DNA of 64,000 bases from Flavobacterium soyae (GCF_021245985.1 NZ_JAJQXA010000011.1:62001-126000); one strand, 5' to 3'. Positions 16,972-27,478 are shown, counted from the first letter of the stretch. The notes: generated by a model from the sequence alone, not told the origin. Numbers and translations: made by a program.

Positions 16972-18921
16972 ATGAAAAAAAAATTAATCACTTTGCTTTT
17001 TGCCTTGAGCTTATGTGCAAACGCAAATGTAAAAATGCCGCTGCTTTTTAGCGATGGAATGGTCTTGCAGCGTAATAAGCCTATATCTGTATGGGGCTGG
17101 GCCGATTCAGGAGAAAAAATTGAAGTTGCTTTTAATAAGCAGATCCAGAGAACTAAAGCAGACAAAAATGGAAAATGGCTTCTCCAGCTGAAACCTGAAA
17201 AGGCAGGCGGTCCTTTTAAAATGTCTATTAAAGGAAACAATAGCATTACCATTGAGAACATCCTAGTTGGAGAAGTCTGGATATGCAGCGGACAGTCCAA
17301 TATGGAATGGACTGTAGGTCAGTCACAGAATGCTGATTATGAAATCAGTCAGGCAGATAATCCTTGGATACGCCAGTTTTTAGTGGAAAAAGATTTAAGT
17401 TCGACGCCTAAAAAAGATCTGAAAGCTGGAAATTGGAAAGAAAGCAGTAAAAATAATACAGGAGCCTTTACAGCGGCAGGCTATTTTTTCGCAAAAAAAA
17501 TATACAGTGAATTAAAAATCCCTGTAGGAATAATAAATGCCACTTGGGGAGGTACCTGCTCAGAAACCTGGACCAGCAGAGAAGCCTTTGAAAAAAGCCC
17601 TGAATTCAGTCCCATGTTTTCCGATCTGCCAAAAGTTCCAATGGATTCACTGCTGAAAAATAAACTGGAGGCACTGAAAAAAAATATTGAGAATATTCAA
17701 GGATCTAAAATCACTTCAGACTTGGAAAGCCAGTATAAAACTGCAGGCTTTGATGACAGCTCGTGGCCTGAAATCCATACGCCGCAGCTTTGGGAAAACC
17801 AATTAGGCAATTTAGACGGCACAGTATGGATGCGCAAATCTTTTATAGTTTCAAAAGAAGATGCTAGCAAAGAAGCTTTACTGGAACTAGGCAAAATAGA
17901 CGATTCAGATCTTTCTTATGTAAATGGAATTGAAGTGGGAAAGAATACCCAATGGAACAAAAAAAGAATATACAAAATACCTGCCGGAACGCTTAAAGAA
18001 GGTATTAATGCTATTGCAGTACGAGTGACGGATTACAGTGGAGGAGGCGGAATTTTTGGCGATGCGGCTGATTTAAAATTAACTGTAGGCAATACCCAAG
18101 TACCGCTTGCAGGAGAATGGAAATTTCAGGTTACAGAAATCAAAACAGACCTGTCTCCCAACAGCTATCCTGCCCTGCTTTACAATGCTATGATCAATCC
18201 CTTGATTCCTTATTCCTTTCAAGGCGTGCTATGGTATCAGGGAGAAGCCAATGCCGGCCGTGCTGAACAATATAAAAAAGCTTTTCCTTTATTGATTAGT
18301 GATTGGAGAAGCAAATGGAATCAAGGTGATTTTCCTTTCTTTTTTGTGCAGCTTTCTTCTTTTAATGAATTTGGCGGCACCAGCAGCATTGGGAGCTATT
18401 GGGCAGAATTAAGAGAGGCTCAAACTTTTACCCTGCACAATGTTGTTAATACTGGTATGTGTGTTACTGCCGATATTGGAGACCCAAAAGATATTCATCC
18501 AAAAAACAAACAGGATGTAGGATATAGACTGGCTGCTGTGGCATTAAATAAAGTTTATGATAAAGGAAATGTTTTCAGTGGACCAGAGTACAAATCCATG
18601 GAGATAAGAGACAATCAGGTACTCTTAACATTTGACAATGCCACAAGCGGATTAACAGTTCACGATAAATACCAATATGTAAAAGGATTTGAAATTGCAG
18701 GACCCGATCACGTTTTTCATTACGCCAAAGCCCAAATAAAAGGCAGTCAGCTTTTGGTGTGGAGCGATCAAGTACAAAACCCTGAAGCGGTCCGCTACGG
18801 CTGGGCAGATGACGCCAGCGACTGCAATTTGTATAATGTCGAGAATTTTCCAGCAATCCCTTTTAGAACCGATAACTGGAAAAGCATTTCAACTGGCATA
18901 AAATACAGTTTTGAGAAATAA
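16972..18921 (+). CDS. SASA-domain acetylesterase, CE20-like, probable xyloglucan acetylesterase
   Basis: A secreted serine esterase: signal peptide 1-20, SGNH/SASA catalytic core with nucleophile S109 in 'CSGQSNMEW', and the closing dyad in 'DPKDIHP' (H509). Residues ~240-385 are an inserted jelly-roll, GH2-like carbohydrate-binding module ('FDDSSWPEIHTPQLWEN', 'VNGIEVGKNTQWN'). Splitting of the SASA domain by a binding module is described for CE20 esterases that deacetylate xyloglucan oligosaccharides in Xanthomonas. The gene sits between the alpha-xylosidase and the HTCS, so it should deacetylate side-chain galactose before other enzymes act. It ends before a strong hairpin at 18965. Confidence 0.85.
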   Translation: MKKKLITLLFALSLCANANVKMPLLFSDGMVLQRNKPISVWGWADSGEKIEVAFNKQIQRTKADKNGKWLLQLKPEKAGGPFKMSIKGNNSITIENILVGEVWICSGQSNMEWTVGQSQNADYEISQADNPWIRQFLVEKDLSSTPKKDLKAGNWKESSKNNTGAFTAAGYFFAKKIYSELKIPVGIINATWGGTCSETWTSREAFEKSPEFSPMFSDLPKVPMDSLLKNKLEALKKNIENIQGSKITSDLESQYKTAGFDDSSWPEIHTPQLWENQLGNLDGTVWMRKSFIVSKEDASKEALLELGKIDDSDLSYVNGIEVGKNTQWNKKRIYKIPAGTLKEGINAIAVRVTDYSGGGGIFGDAADLKLTVGNTQVPLAGEWKFQVTEIKTDLSPNSYPALLYNAMINPLIPYSFQGVLWYQGEANAGRAEQYKKAFPLLISDWRSKWNQGDFPFFFVQLSSFNEFGGTSSIGSYWAELREAQTFTLHNVVNTGMCVTADIGDPKDIHPKNKQDVGYRLAAVALNKVYDKGNVFSGPEYKSMEIRDNQVLLTFDNATSGLTVHDKYQYVKGFEIAGPDHVFHYAKAQIKGSQLLVWSDQVQNPEAVRYGWADDASDCNLYNVENFPAIPFRTDNWKSISTGIKYSFEK

Positions 18922-18964
18922 GTAATTATAAAAATAGCCAAGTTCTAACGCACAATTCAATTGT

Positions 18965-18998
18965 CAATATCGATTCTAAAAAAATAGAATCGATATTG
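18965..18998 (+). terminator. strong hairpin after the acetylesterase gene
   Basis: A perfect 14-bp stem (18965-18978 with 18985-18998) and 6-A loop, 44 bp after the stop. The downstream tract is not a clean T run, but stem strength makes it a likely terminator or mRNA-end stabiliser that separates the esterase from the HTCS gene. Confidence 0.6.
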
Positions 18999-19173
18999 GT
19001 TTGAAAGATCTTTACATAAAGGCGTTTTCTACTTCTATCCTGAGAAAATAGCACAAAGATGTCCCATCAATTTAAAATGTAAAAATAAAGGCTCAATATA
19101 AACAACTCTGATCTCAGATAAAAAATAGTGCAGCATATACCGCAGCTGCAGATAAATGATTAATTTAGACCGG

Positions 19174-22100
19174 ATGAAAAAGCATAAAATCCTCCTATTG
19201 TTTCTTGCTGTATTTGGAATAATTTCTCTCCAGGGCATTCTAGCGCAGTCCAATTATATTTTTCACCAGTTAAAAACCAGCGAAGGATTCTCCAGCACCA
19301 ATGTCAAGACATTTCTCAGGGACAGTTACGGATTTTTATGGATTGGTACGGAATCGGGGCTTAATCGTTATGATGGTTACGAATTCAAGCTTTACACCAC
19401 AGATTCTAAAAACCCAAACAGTTTAATTTCCAATGATATTTTAGGCCTGCAGGAAGACGGCATGGGTAACATCTGGGTTAATTTTGGATATCATAATGCT
19501 ATATACAACAGAGATAAAGACTGCTTTATAAACGATATAACTTTTCTGTTAAACAGATTACGTATCCGAGCTGATAGCAACTGTAAAATTTACGTGGATA
19601 AAAAAAAGAATTTATGGGTATTAAATAAGAAAAAAATATTTTTCTATGATGTGAAAAAAAAGCATACCTCAATCTTTACCGGCATCCGAATTGAAGACCC
19701 TTTCTCTATAAATATAACAGATAACGGCCAGTCAATATATTGCATTGAAAATTCTAAAAAATGCTGGCAGTTAAACAGTGCTACAGGCCGTTTTACAGCC
19801 ATAAAGCTGCCGGATTTCAGCAGGACGAATGGAGCCGATGAGTGGCACAAAATTTTTCTGGACAGTAACAGCGGATTATGGGTCTATTTCAGTAATTTTC
19901 CCAATGAAGTTTCGTACCTGAATCATCAGACAAAGAAATGGAGCGCAGTACTTTTAAAATCCAGCATAGATAGCGGAATCAATTTTGTTACGAGCATTAC
20001 TGAAAATAAACCTGGAGAAATATGGATAGGTACAGACCATAAAGGGCTGTTTATTTTTGACAAATCAAAAAACAGTACAACAAATTGTATTCAATCCCCA
20101 GGCAAAGATAATTCCTTATCCTCCAACAACATAACTTGCCTCTATCGTGACATCGACAGCACCATCTGGATTGGGCACAGTAAGAAAGGACTTTCCTTTT
20201 TTAATGAAAGCTTTAAAAATTTCATCAGCTATAGACATCCTGAATATTCCGATATAAGCACCCTAATGGAGGACCACAACGAGGACCTCTGGATTGCCAC
20301 AGATGGGAAGGGGCTTTTTCGAAAAGAAAAAAAATCAGGAAATACTACTCAAATCCCTTTTCCAAAAGCAGCTATTACCTGTCTGATGGAAGACCGCAGC
20401 AACCGCGTCTGGATAGGCACTTATCAAAAGGGGCTTTTTTGTTGGCAAAATGGCATTATAAGCCAGTATACCAAGAAAAACAGTAAGTTAAGCAGCAATA
20501 ATATCTGGAATTTAAAGCAGGACCGCTATGGAAATATCTGGATAGGGTCCTTGGGGGGAGAAGTACAGCAGCTTCCCTTTGGCTCTGCTGATTTTGATTC
20601 CCTGCTCTCCCCTTTTAAAAATGAAATTTTTACCCTTGACATGTTTTATGATTCAGGCGATGAGCTCCTGCTGGGCACCGGTTATGGACTTTTAAGCATC
20701 GATATTACCAACAATAAAAGTGTCGTATCTTATGGCAATAAAAAAGGGACACAAAAATTCAAAAACTTTCAGATCTCTACTGTCTACAAGGATAAACATG
20801 ATATTCTATGGATCGCTCACAATGATGGACTCAATATATGGGATCCTAAAAAAGACACCATTTATTACTTTAACAAGTCAAACGGCCTTTGTGAGAATTC
20901 TGTAAGCGGCATCGTAGAAGACAATCAAAATAACATCTGGGTTACCACCACCAATGGGCTTTCGATTTTAACTGTTAACTATGATAAAGATGACAAATTA
21001 TCCATAAGCAGTAAAAATTATTCCGTTAGAGATGGTCTGCTGGATAATTATTTTAATAAGCACTCTATATTGCAATTAAGAAACGGAGATATCCTACTTG
21101 GAAATCTCGACGGATATACCATTATCAATCCAAACAAGCTGTTAAAAGAAAACAAGCCTGTTTCAAAAATTATTTTTACCGGATTAACCTTGGGAAATCA
21201 GGACATAAAAGTGGATTCTCTGTATAATGGACATAAATTGCTGCAGCATTCGACAGAGCTTCTCTCCGAGCTTACCTTAAGGCACGATGACAAGCTCATT
21301 ACCCTTAAGTTTACCAGTACAGATTTATTAAATGCTGATAAAGTAAGGTATTTTTACAAGATCGAAGGTTTTAATTTGGAATGGATTCCTATTCAGAACA
21401 ACAAAATTATAATTTCTGCACTACCTGCAGGCAATTACAAACTTTTAGTAAAAGCATATGATAATGCTTCAGGATGGAACGAGAATATTAAAGTATTGGC
21501 GCTGCGTGTACTGCCTCCCTTTTATCTGACCCTATGGGCCTATTTAATTTATGGTATACTAATCATAATGATTATATGGTATACCGTGCGCAGGTCAAAA
21601 ATCCGCCAGCATTTAAAATTAAAAGAACAGATAAACGAAATGAAACTTAATTTCTTCACCAACATAAGCCATGATCTGAGAACTCCCTTAACCCTTATTA
21701 TAACTCCTCTTCAGGTGCTTCTGAATGATCCCATGGATGAGGTCATGAGAAATAAAATAAATGTTATTCATAAAAATGCACAGCAGCTGCTTTCCTTAAT
21801 CAACACACTGCTTGATTTTCGTAAACTGGATGCGGGATTCGTCGGCTTAAACTTAAAGGCGGCAGAATTTGTTAGTTTCGCCGAGGATATCTGCAGTTCG
21901 TTCAATGTTTATGCCGCTGAACGTAATATCCGCTTATCTTTTCAAAGTGAAACTGATAGTCTGCTTATGGAATTTGATAAAGATAAGATGCAAAAAACAC
22001 TTACCAACCTGCTTTCCAATGCTTTTAAATATACCCCTGACAGAGGAAAAATTCAGGTAGAGGTTAGTACTGACCACAATCAGGTTTGTGTCAGGGTTCG

Positions 22101-23148
22101 CGACACAGGATCAGGAATCAGCGATAAGGATAAACTGCATGTGTTTGAAAGATTTTATCAAGGGGAACAGAGTCAAAATGAAACCGGCAGCGGTATTGGG
22201 TTACATATTGCAAATGAATATATACATCTTCACGGAGGCAACATAACCATTGAAGATAATATGCCTAATGGCAGTGTATTTACATTTAAGATCCCAATTA
22301 GAGAAAGCAATGAAAAGAATCTAATGATCAGTCCTGCCCATGCTGGAACTGAAAGCAATGATGATCAAAAAATAGAAAATCCTGCCCAGCAGCTAGTCCT
22401 TTTTGTGGATGACAACAAAGACCTGTGCTCTTTTATAGAGGATAATCTGAAAGATGACTTTTCGGTGCTTACGGCCCATAATGGACAAGAGGCTGCCGAA
22501 CTGCTGCAAAAGCACAATGTTACTGTTATTGTAAGTGATGTAATGATGCCGGTTATGGATGGAATCGAGCTCTGCAGACTGGTTAAAACCAACATCTACT
22601 GGTCACACATTCCGATAATTCTGCTCACGGCACGCACTGCAGAGGAATACCAGATAGACGGGTTAAAATATGGGGCAGATGATTATATTACCAAACCCTT
22701 TAATATTCATATTCTCAAACTTCGAATTAATAAATTTATTGAATGGACCAGAAAGAGCCATGCTGCGTTTAAACAAAAAATAGATATTACCCCCCAGGAG
22801 ATCACCATTACCTCTTTAGATGAGATTTTTATCGAAAAAGCGATAAAAGCTGTAGAGCAGCATATCAACAGTACGGAATTCTCTGTAGAGAATTTGGGAG
22901 ACATTCTTGGCTTGAGCCGAGGGCATCTCTATAAAAAACTGATGTGCATAACAGGCAAAGGGCCTGCCGAATTCATCCGGACCATCCGATTGAAAAGGGG
23001 ACGCCAGCTTCTGGATAAAAGCCAGCTGCAGATTTCTCAGATAGCCTATGAAGTAGGGTTTAATTCTCCAAAAAGATTTTCAAAATATTTCCGTGAAGAA
23101 TTTGGCCTGTCCCCTTCTGAGTACTTAAAACTTCATAAAAAACTATAA
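19174..23148 (+). CDS. hybrid two-component system sensor/regulator (HTCS)
   Basis: A one-protein sensor and transcription activator of Bacteroidota glycan loci. Order (numbered from the upstream ATG at 19156): signal peptide to ~30; periplasmic two-component propeller repeats ('DSYGFLWIGTESGLNRYDG' and many 'IWIG' units) to ~720; Y_Y_Y domain; membrane helix ~795-815; HisKA with 'ISHDLRTP' (H~839); HATPase 'NLLSNAFKYTPD', 'DTGSGIS', 'GSGIGL'; receiver with 'FVDDNKD' and D~1128 in 'VSDVMMP'; and a C-terminal AraC-type HTH. I chose the second Met (MKKHKILLL) because it gives a normal signal peptide. It probably binds a xyloglucan oligosaccharide and activates the neighbouring operons. Confidence 0.95.
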   Translation: MKKHKILLLFLAVFGIISLQGILAQSNYIFHQLKTSEGFSSTNVKTFLRDSYGFLWIGTESGLNRYDGYEFKLYTTDSKNPNSLISNDILGLQEDGMGNIWVNFGYHNAIYNRDKDCFINDITFLLNRLRIRADSNCKIYVDKKKNLWVLNKKKIFFYDVKKKHTSIFTGIRIEDPFSINITDNGQSIYCIENSKKCWQLNSATGRFTAIKLPDFSRTNGADEWHKIFLDSNSGLWVYFSNFPNEVSYLNHQTKKWSAVLLKSSIDSGINFVTSITENKPGEIWIGTDHKGLFIFDKSKNSTTNCIQSPGKDNSLSSNNITCLYRDIDSTIWIGHSKKGLSFFNESFKNFISYRHPEYSDISTLMEDHNEDLWIATDGKGLFRKEKKSGNTTQIPFPKAAITCLMEDRSNRVWIGTYQKGLFCWQNGIISQYTKKNSKLSSNNIWNLKQDRYGNIWIGSLGGEVQQLPFGSADFDSLLSPFKNEIFTLDMFYDSGDELLLGTGYGLLSIDITNNKSVVSYGNKKGTQKFKNFQISTVYKDKHDILWIAHNDGLNIWDPKKDTIYYFNKSNGLCENSVSGIVEDNQNNIWVTTTNGLSILTVNYDKDDKLSISSKNYSVRDGLLDNYFNKHSILQLRNGDILLGNLDGYTIINPNKLLKENKPVSKIIFTGLTLGNQDIKVDSLYNGHKLLQHSTELLSELTLRHDDKLITLKFTSTDLLNADKVRYFYKIEGFNLEWIPIQNNKIIISALPAGNYKLLVKAYDNASGWNENIKVLALRVLPPFYLTLWAYLIYGILIIMIIWYTVRRSKIRQHLKLKEQINEMKLNFFTNISHDLRTPLTLIITPLQVLLNDPMDEVMRNKINVIHKNAQQLLSLINTLLDFRKLDAGFVGLNLKAAEFVSFAEDICSSFNVYAAERNIRLSFQSETDSLLMEFDKDKMQKTLTNLLSNAFKYTPDRGKIQVEVSTDHNQVCVRVRDTGSGISDKDKLHVFERFYQGEQSQNETGSGIGLHIANEYIHLHGGNITIEDNMPNGSVFTFKIPIRESNEKNLMISPAHAGTESNDDQKIENPAQQLVLFVDDNKDLCSFIEDNLKDDFSVLTAHNGQEAAELLQKHNVTVIVSDVMMPVMDGIELCRLVKTNIYWSHIPIILLTARTAEEYQIDGLKYGADDYITKPFNIHILKLRINKFIEWTRKSHAAFKQKIDITPQEITITSLDEIFIEKAIKAVEQHINSTEFSVENLGDILGLSRGHLYKKLMCITGKGPAEFIRTIRLKRGRQLLDKSQLQISQIAYEVGFNSPKRFSKYFREEFGLSPSEYLKLHKKL

Positions 23149-23231
23149 AACAAAATTTAGGACTTTTACTTTTTTATCGGCTTCTAAAATTATGCAGCTA
23201 ATTGTCATCCATGGTGTGGGCAAATCAGTAA

Positions 23232-23267
23232 TAAAAAAAGCAGTCTTAGTCATAAGATTAAGACTGC
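23232..23267 (-). terminator. terminator at the end of the minus-strand glycan operon
   Basis: A 9-bp stem GCAGTCTTA/TAAGACTGC (23240-23248 with 23259-23267), with TTTTTTTATTA following on the minus strand. It lies between the converging HTCS gene and the GH43 end, just past the esterase remnant, and may serve both strands. Confidence 0.7.
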
Positions 23268-23274
23268 CATCTAT

Positions 23275-23650
23275 TCACAGACTGCAATTGTCAGTTCTAT
23301 TTTGAAAGCGTTTCAAAGATGGCAATAAACTGCTCAAGGAAATTTTTATCGGACAGAAAATATGCTGCGAGAAAAAATATAGATTGTCCGTCCATTCCGT
23401 ATCATCATGTGCATTGCCATCCACATGCCATACATGAAGCACTTTGTTTGCTTTGAGGCAGTCATGAATACGCTGGCTCACGGAGAAAATCCAGTTTTTA
23501 TTAGTACGAGATACCTACAATACTTTAAGATTTTTCCTGGCTGCCTTTAATTCAGGTAAAAGCTTAAGGTTAGAAAGACCTCCAGCTTCATTTGCATTGG
23601 GAACAGAAAAAAAACCGCCAATGAAGGCAAAAGTATCGATATTTGCTTTC
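23275..23650 (-). pseudogene. remnant of a CE1/enterochelin-esterase-like alpha/beta hydrolase
   Basis: One minus-strand frame reads 'NIDTFAFIGGFFSVPNA', then '...LPELKAARKNLKVL', an in-frame TAG, 'VSRTNKNWIFSVSQRIHDCL', then 'VWHVDGNAHDDTEWTDNLYF'. The order (D..AYIGxFS, LK.LxxxxG-like strand, then a His-bearing 'GxAHDxxxWxxxL') is that of the C-terminal third of CE1-type esterases. The nucleophile half is missing and a further stop precedes it. It lies at the 3' end of the GH43 operon, suggesting a lost acetyl- or feruloyl-esterase. Confidence 0.65.
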
Positions 23651-23677
23651 TAAATTTTTGGCTGTCGATTCATTTTT

Positions 23678-25252
23678 TTATTCCATTTTACCCGGCTTAT
23701 ATATAAAACTATCAAAATCAGCAGATGCTTTGGTATTTTTATTTTCAGATACGGCATATAGTCCAATATATACTCCTGTGAAGCCCCCATTGGTTTCAGA
23801 ACTTAGATACCAAATATTGATTTTATCTAAAATTTTAAATTCCTTACCATCCAAAGAATAATAGAAGCTGTAAAAATCCTTGTTGCCTTCAACTTTCAAA
23901 TAAATCTTATCAGCAGGAATTTCCACTTCGGATACGGTATGGTTCAGTACACCCATTTTATAACGCAGCAGCAATTTATTTCTACCTTTTCCTGTGTTTT
24001 TCAAACAAAGGTTGTAATGCGCCTGACTCGAATAGAAGATTGTCATTCCAGCTTCGTCTCCCGTTTTTGCATTATTTAATAACATCACAGTGGAAGCTGA
24101 AAAATCAATATGTTCCTGTCTACGCCCTGCAAAGGTTGGCGAATCATTGTCATCTAAAAATACCGAAGTGGCTTTTAATCGCAATGAACCTTTCTTTTCT
24201 GATAAAGAATAATTATCCATGAAAGGATTTCTGAGATAGTTCCAATCGACACCCAGCTTCATTTCATCAAAATTAGTAGAGAAATCATGCGACTTTACAG
24301 CCTGTAAAGGTAAAGTAGACACATTCATATCTATATTTACTGTGCCATTGCCATTTATTACCGGCCAAGCATCTGCATCCCATCTTACAGGAGCCAAAAA
24401 TGTTTCCCGACCTAGCACATGGTGCAGCAGACTCTGCGGACGGAAACCCAGAAAGACAATCCACCAGGAACCATCATGTGCCTGAACAAAATCACCATGT
24501 CCGGTACCCTGAATGGGATTATTTTGAGCGATTTCATTGATATGGGTCAAAATGGGGTTGGCTGGGTTGGATTCATAGGGTCCGTAGATATTTCTGCTTC
24601 GCGCTATGGTTATTTTATGGCCGTATTCTGTGCCTCCTTCTGAAATAAGCAGATAATACCAGCCGTCTTTTTTATAAATATGGGGCGCTTCAGGATAGCG
24701 CCCTCCTGTCCCATTCCACACTGTTTGTCCCTTGGTGAGCTTTTTACCTGTTTTAATATCAATTTCGCAGATAGTAATGCCGCTATAATTTGATACAAAA
24801 TATGATTTTCCATCTTCAAAATATAAGGAAGGGTCTATACCTCCCTGATCTACAAAAACCGGTTCTGACCATTCACCCGCAGGATTATCGGTATATACAT
24901 AGAAATTTCCTCCACCTGATACATTAGTGGTGACCATATAAAAACGGCCTTCATGATAACGGATTGTGGGAGCATAAATACCAGCCGAAGGAGCGCATTT
25001 GTCTAATTTGAGCTGAGAAGCGCGTGTGAGGCAATGCCCAATTTTGGTCCAATTGATTAAATCTTTACTATGAAAGACCGGAACTCCAGGAAAGTACTCA
25101 AAGCTGGAGGTAACCAGATAATAGTCATCTCCTACCCTGCAAACACTTGGATCGGGATGAAATCCAGAAATAACCGGATTTTTGTATCCTTGTGCATTCA
25201 AGAAATGGCAGCATCCAATGATACTGATTAATAGGATAATTATTCTTTTCAT
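23678..25252 (-). CDS. GH43 glycosidase, subfamily-12-like, probable alpha-L-arabinofuranosidase
   Basis: A secreted inverting enzyme with a signal peptide (1-20), an N-terminal five-bladed propeller and a C-terminal beta-sandwich from ~335 ('DEMKLGVDWNYLRNP'). Catalytic triad: base D34 in 'GFHPDPSV', pKa modulator D140 in 'GGIDPSL', acid E188 in 'RYPEAPH'. The architecture and length match the GH43 subfamily that includes arabinofuranosidases of the B. ovatus xyloglucan locus, though beta-xylosidases share it. It starts 21 bp after the GH3 gene and is co-transcribed with it. Arabinose on solanaceous-type xyloglucan is a plausible target. Confidence 0.85.
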   Translation of the reverse strand: MKRIIILLISIIGCCHFLNAQGYKNPVISGFHPDPSVCRVGDDYYLVTSSFEYFPGVPVFHSKDLINWTKIGHCLTRASQLKLDKCAPSAGIYAPTIRYHEGRFYMVTTNVSGGGNFYVYTDNPAGEWSEPVFVDQGGIDPSLYFEDGKSYFVSNYSGITICEIDIKTGKKLTKGQTVWNGTGGRYPEAPHIYKKDGWYYLLISEGGTEYGHKITIARSRNIYGPYESNPANPILTHINEIAQNNPIQGTGHGDFVQAHDGSWWIVFLGFRPQSLLHHVLGRETFLAPVRWDADAWPVINGNGTVNIDMNVSTLPLQAVKSHDFSTNFDEMKLGVDWNYLRNPFMDNYSLSEKKGSLRLKATSVFLDDNDSPTFAGRRQEHIDFSASTVMLLNNAKTGDEAGMTIFYSSQAHYNLCLKNTGKGRNKLLLRYKMGVLNHTVSEVEIPADKIYLKVEGNKDFYSFYYSLDGKEFKILDKINIWYLSSETNGGFTGVYIGLYAVSENKNTKASADFDSFIYKPGKME

Positions 25253-25273
25253 ATTTTAAATTATTGCAATGCT

Positions 25274-27478
25274 TTATTTCAAATTAAAATCTACTACTCC
25301 TCTAATATCGGAAGCTGAAGCTCCAATCATTATTTTGAATTTGCCCGGTTCTGCAATCCATTCCTTTTTACTATCATCGTAATAAGAAAGATCTTCTTTT
25401 GTTAAGGTAAAACGCACTGTTTTTTCTTCTCCCGGTTCAAGCGAAATTTTTTCAAACCCTTTTAATTCTTTGAAAGGACGCGGCAGGCTTGATACTTCAT
25501 CATTAACATACATCTGAACGATTTCTTTTCCTGCAGTTTTTCCTGTATTTTTTACTGAAACTGTCACCAATAATGACTCGCCAGCCGTAATGGTTTTTGA
25601 TGAAACGGCTGGTTTCCCATATTGAAATGTTGTATAACTTAGTCCATATCCGAATGGGAAAAGCACAGAGATATTTTTAGTATCATACCAACGGTATCCT
25701 ACTAAAATGTCCTCTTTATAATATACATTGTTTCCATCTCCTGGATAACAAAGCTTGTCAAAAGCATGTGCTCCCACGTCTTCAAGTTTTTTTGGAAATG
25801 AAATAGGGAGCTTTCCTGATGGATTTACCTCACCAGAAATAATATCGGTCAAAGCATTTCCTGCCTCCGAACCAAGATACCACCCTTGTAGAACGGCTTT
25901 TGCTTTATTAAGCCAAGGCATCAAAACTGCATTTCCGCTCAATAAAACAACTGCAACATTTTTATTTACTTTCTGTATTTCTTCAATAAGCTTATCTTGT
26001 CCGAACGGCAGACTAAGTGATTTACGGTCTCCGCTTTCACAATCCTGAAAATAATTTTTATTCAACCCTCCAACAAAGACAACTATATCTGCATGGCGGG
26101 CAGTCTCAATTGCTGCATTTTGCAAAGAATCAAGATTTAATTTAGATGGTTCTTCGGCACCATAAAGCGGTCGCCCCGAAGCATATCCCATACTGTAAAC
26201 AATATTATTTTCGCCGTATTTATTTTTTAATCCCTGTAAAGGAGAAATTTCGTAAGCCGCTTTCAATGACGTAGAACCGCCGCCAACGATCAAGCTTTTT
26301 ACGGCGTTTTCACCTATCACAGCAATTTTTTTGTATCTGCCTTCGGGAATAGGTAAAAATTGTTTCTCATTTTTAAGCAATACGATTCCTTCCTGTGCTA
26401 TTTTTCGAGCTGCGTCGCTATGCTCGGGCGAAACAAAACGGCCATAAGGACGGTTAGCGCTCATCGTAGTGCGGAAAATCATTCGTAGAATTCGGCTTGC
26501 TTTATCGTCAAGTTTTGACATGTCGTATTTGCCTGATTTAATTCCTTTCAGAAAAGGATCGGCTAAATAATAGCTTGAAAAAGGAAAATGCCCTTGTGTA
26601 GTCAATCCGTTCGTATAAGTGCCCATTTCAATATCAAGTCCGCCATTGACCGCTTCGTCAGTATTGTGGACACCTCCCCAATCACTAACCACCACACCAT
26701 CAAATTTCCAGTCGGTTTTTAAGATTTGGTTGAGCAAAATGTCGTTATGGCAGCAGTGTACACCCCATATTTTGTTATATGCTCCCATAATAGACCATAC
26801 GTTTCCTTCCTGAACTGCAGCTTTGAAGGCTGGAAGATAAATCTCGTGCAAGGCGCGGTCGCTTATGTTGACATTAATTTCACCACGAGCAATTTCCTGA
26901 TTGTTCAGGGCGAAATGTTTTACGCACGCCGCGACTCCATTAGACTGCACGCCCTGCACATACGGAACTACCAATTGCGAAGCCAAAAAAGGATCTTCGC
27001 CCATATATTCGAAATTTCGGCCATTGAGCGGCGTACGGTAAATATTGACTCCAGGCCCTAACAGCATGGTTTTATTTCGGTATCGGGCTTCTTCTCCAAT
27101 AGATGTGCCGTAAAGCTGTGCTATCTTTGGGTTAAATGTTGCCGCCAGACATGTTAAGGCCGGAAAAGCAGAACATGAGTCATTCGTCCATTGTGCTGAG
27201 TTCCATTCATCCCATAGTTTTTCATCACTCACTCCGTGCGATCCGTCTGATGACCATACATCTGGTATTCCCAGACGCGGAACTCCTTTAGAGCTGAACT
27301 TTGACTGAGCATGGCATAGTGCCACTTTTTCTTCTACTGTCATTCTCGATAAAGCATCCTTTATACGAACCTCTATTGGCTGGCTTTCATCTAAATAAAG
27401 AGGAGATTGTGCCCATCCAAAAAACGGCAGCAGAAAAAAATATAGTAACAGTAAAACGGTGATATTTCTTTTTTTCAT
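25274..27478 (-). CDS. GH3 beta-glucosidase
   Basis: A secreted, retaining exo-glycosidase of the BglX type: signal peptide 1-23 ('FFGWAQ'), (beta/alpha)8 domain, alpha/beta sandwich, and C-terminal FnIII-like domain ending at 734. The nucleophile is D266 in 'GVVVSDWGG'; substrate-binding 'CVKHFALNNQE' and 'GPGVNIYRTPLNGRNFEYMG' are intact. In xyloglucan loci GH3 enzymes remove unsubstituted backbone glucose once alpha-xylosidase has exposed it. It lies between GH97 and GH43 on one transcript. Confidence 0.9.
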   Translation of the reverse strand: MKKRNITVLLLLYFFLLPFFGWAQSPLYLDESQPIEVRIKDALSRMTVEEKVALCHAQSKFSSKGVPRLGIPDVWSSDGSHGVSDEKLWDEWNSAQWTNDSCSAFPALTCLAATFNPKIAQLYGTSIGEEARYRNKTMLLGPGVNIYRTPLNGRNFEYMGEDPFLASQLVVPYVQGVQSNGVAACVKHFALNNQEIARGEINVNISDRALHEIYLPAFKAAVQEGNVWSIMGAYNKIWGVHCCHNDILLNQILKTDWKFDGVVVSDWGGVHNTDEAVNGGLDIEMGTYTNGLTTQGHFPFSSYYLADPFLKGIKSGKYDMSKLDDKASRILRMIFRTTMSANRPYGRFVSPEHSDAARKIAQEGIVLLKNEKQFLPIPEGRYKKIAVIGENAVKSLIVGGGSTSLKAAYEISPLQGLKNKYGENNIVYSMGYASGRPLYGAEEPSKLNLDSLQNAAIETARHADIVVFVGGLNKNYFQDCESGDRKSLSLPFGQDKLIEEIQKVNKNVAVVLLSGNAVLMPWLNKAKAVLQGWYLGSEAGNALTDIISGEVNPSGKLPISFPKKLEDVGAHAFDKLCYPGDGNNVYYKEDILVGYRWYDTKNISVLFPFGYGLSYTTFQYGKPAVSSKTITAGESLLVTVSVKNTGKTAGKEIVQMYVNDEVSSLPRPFKELKGFEKISLEPGEEKTVRFTLTKEDLSYYDDSKKEWIAEPGKFKIMIGASASDIRGVVDFNLK

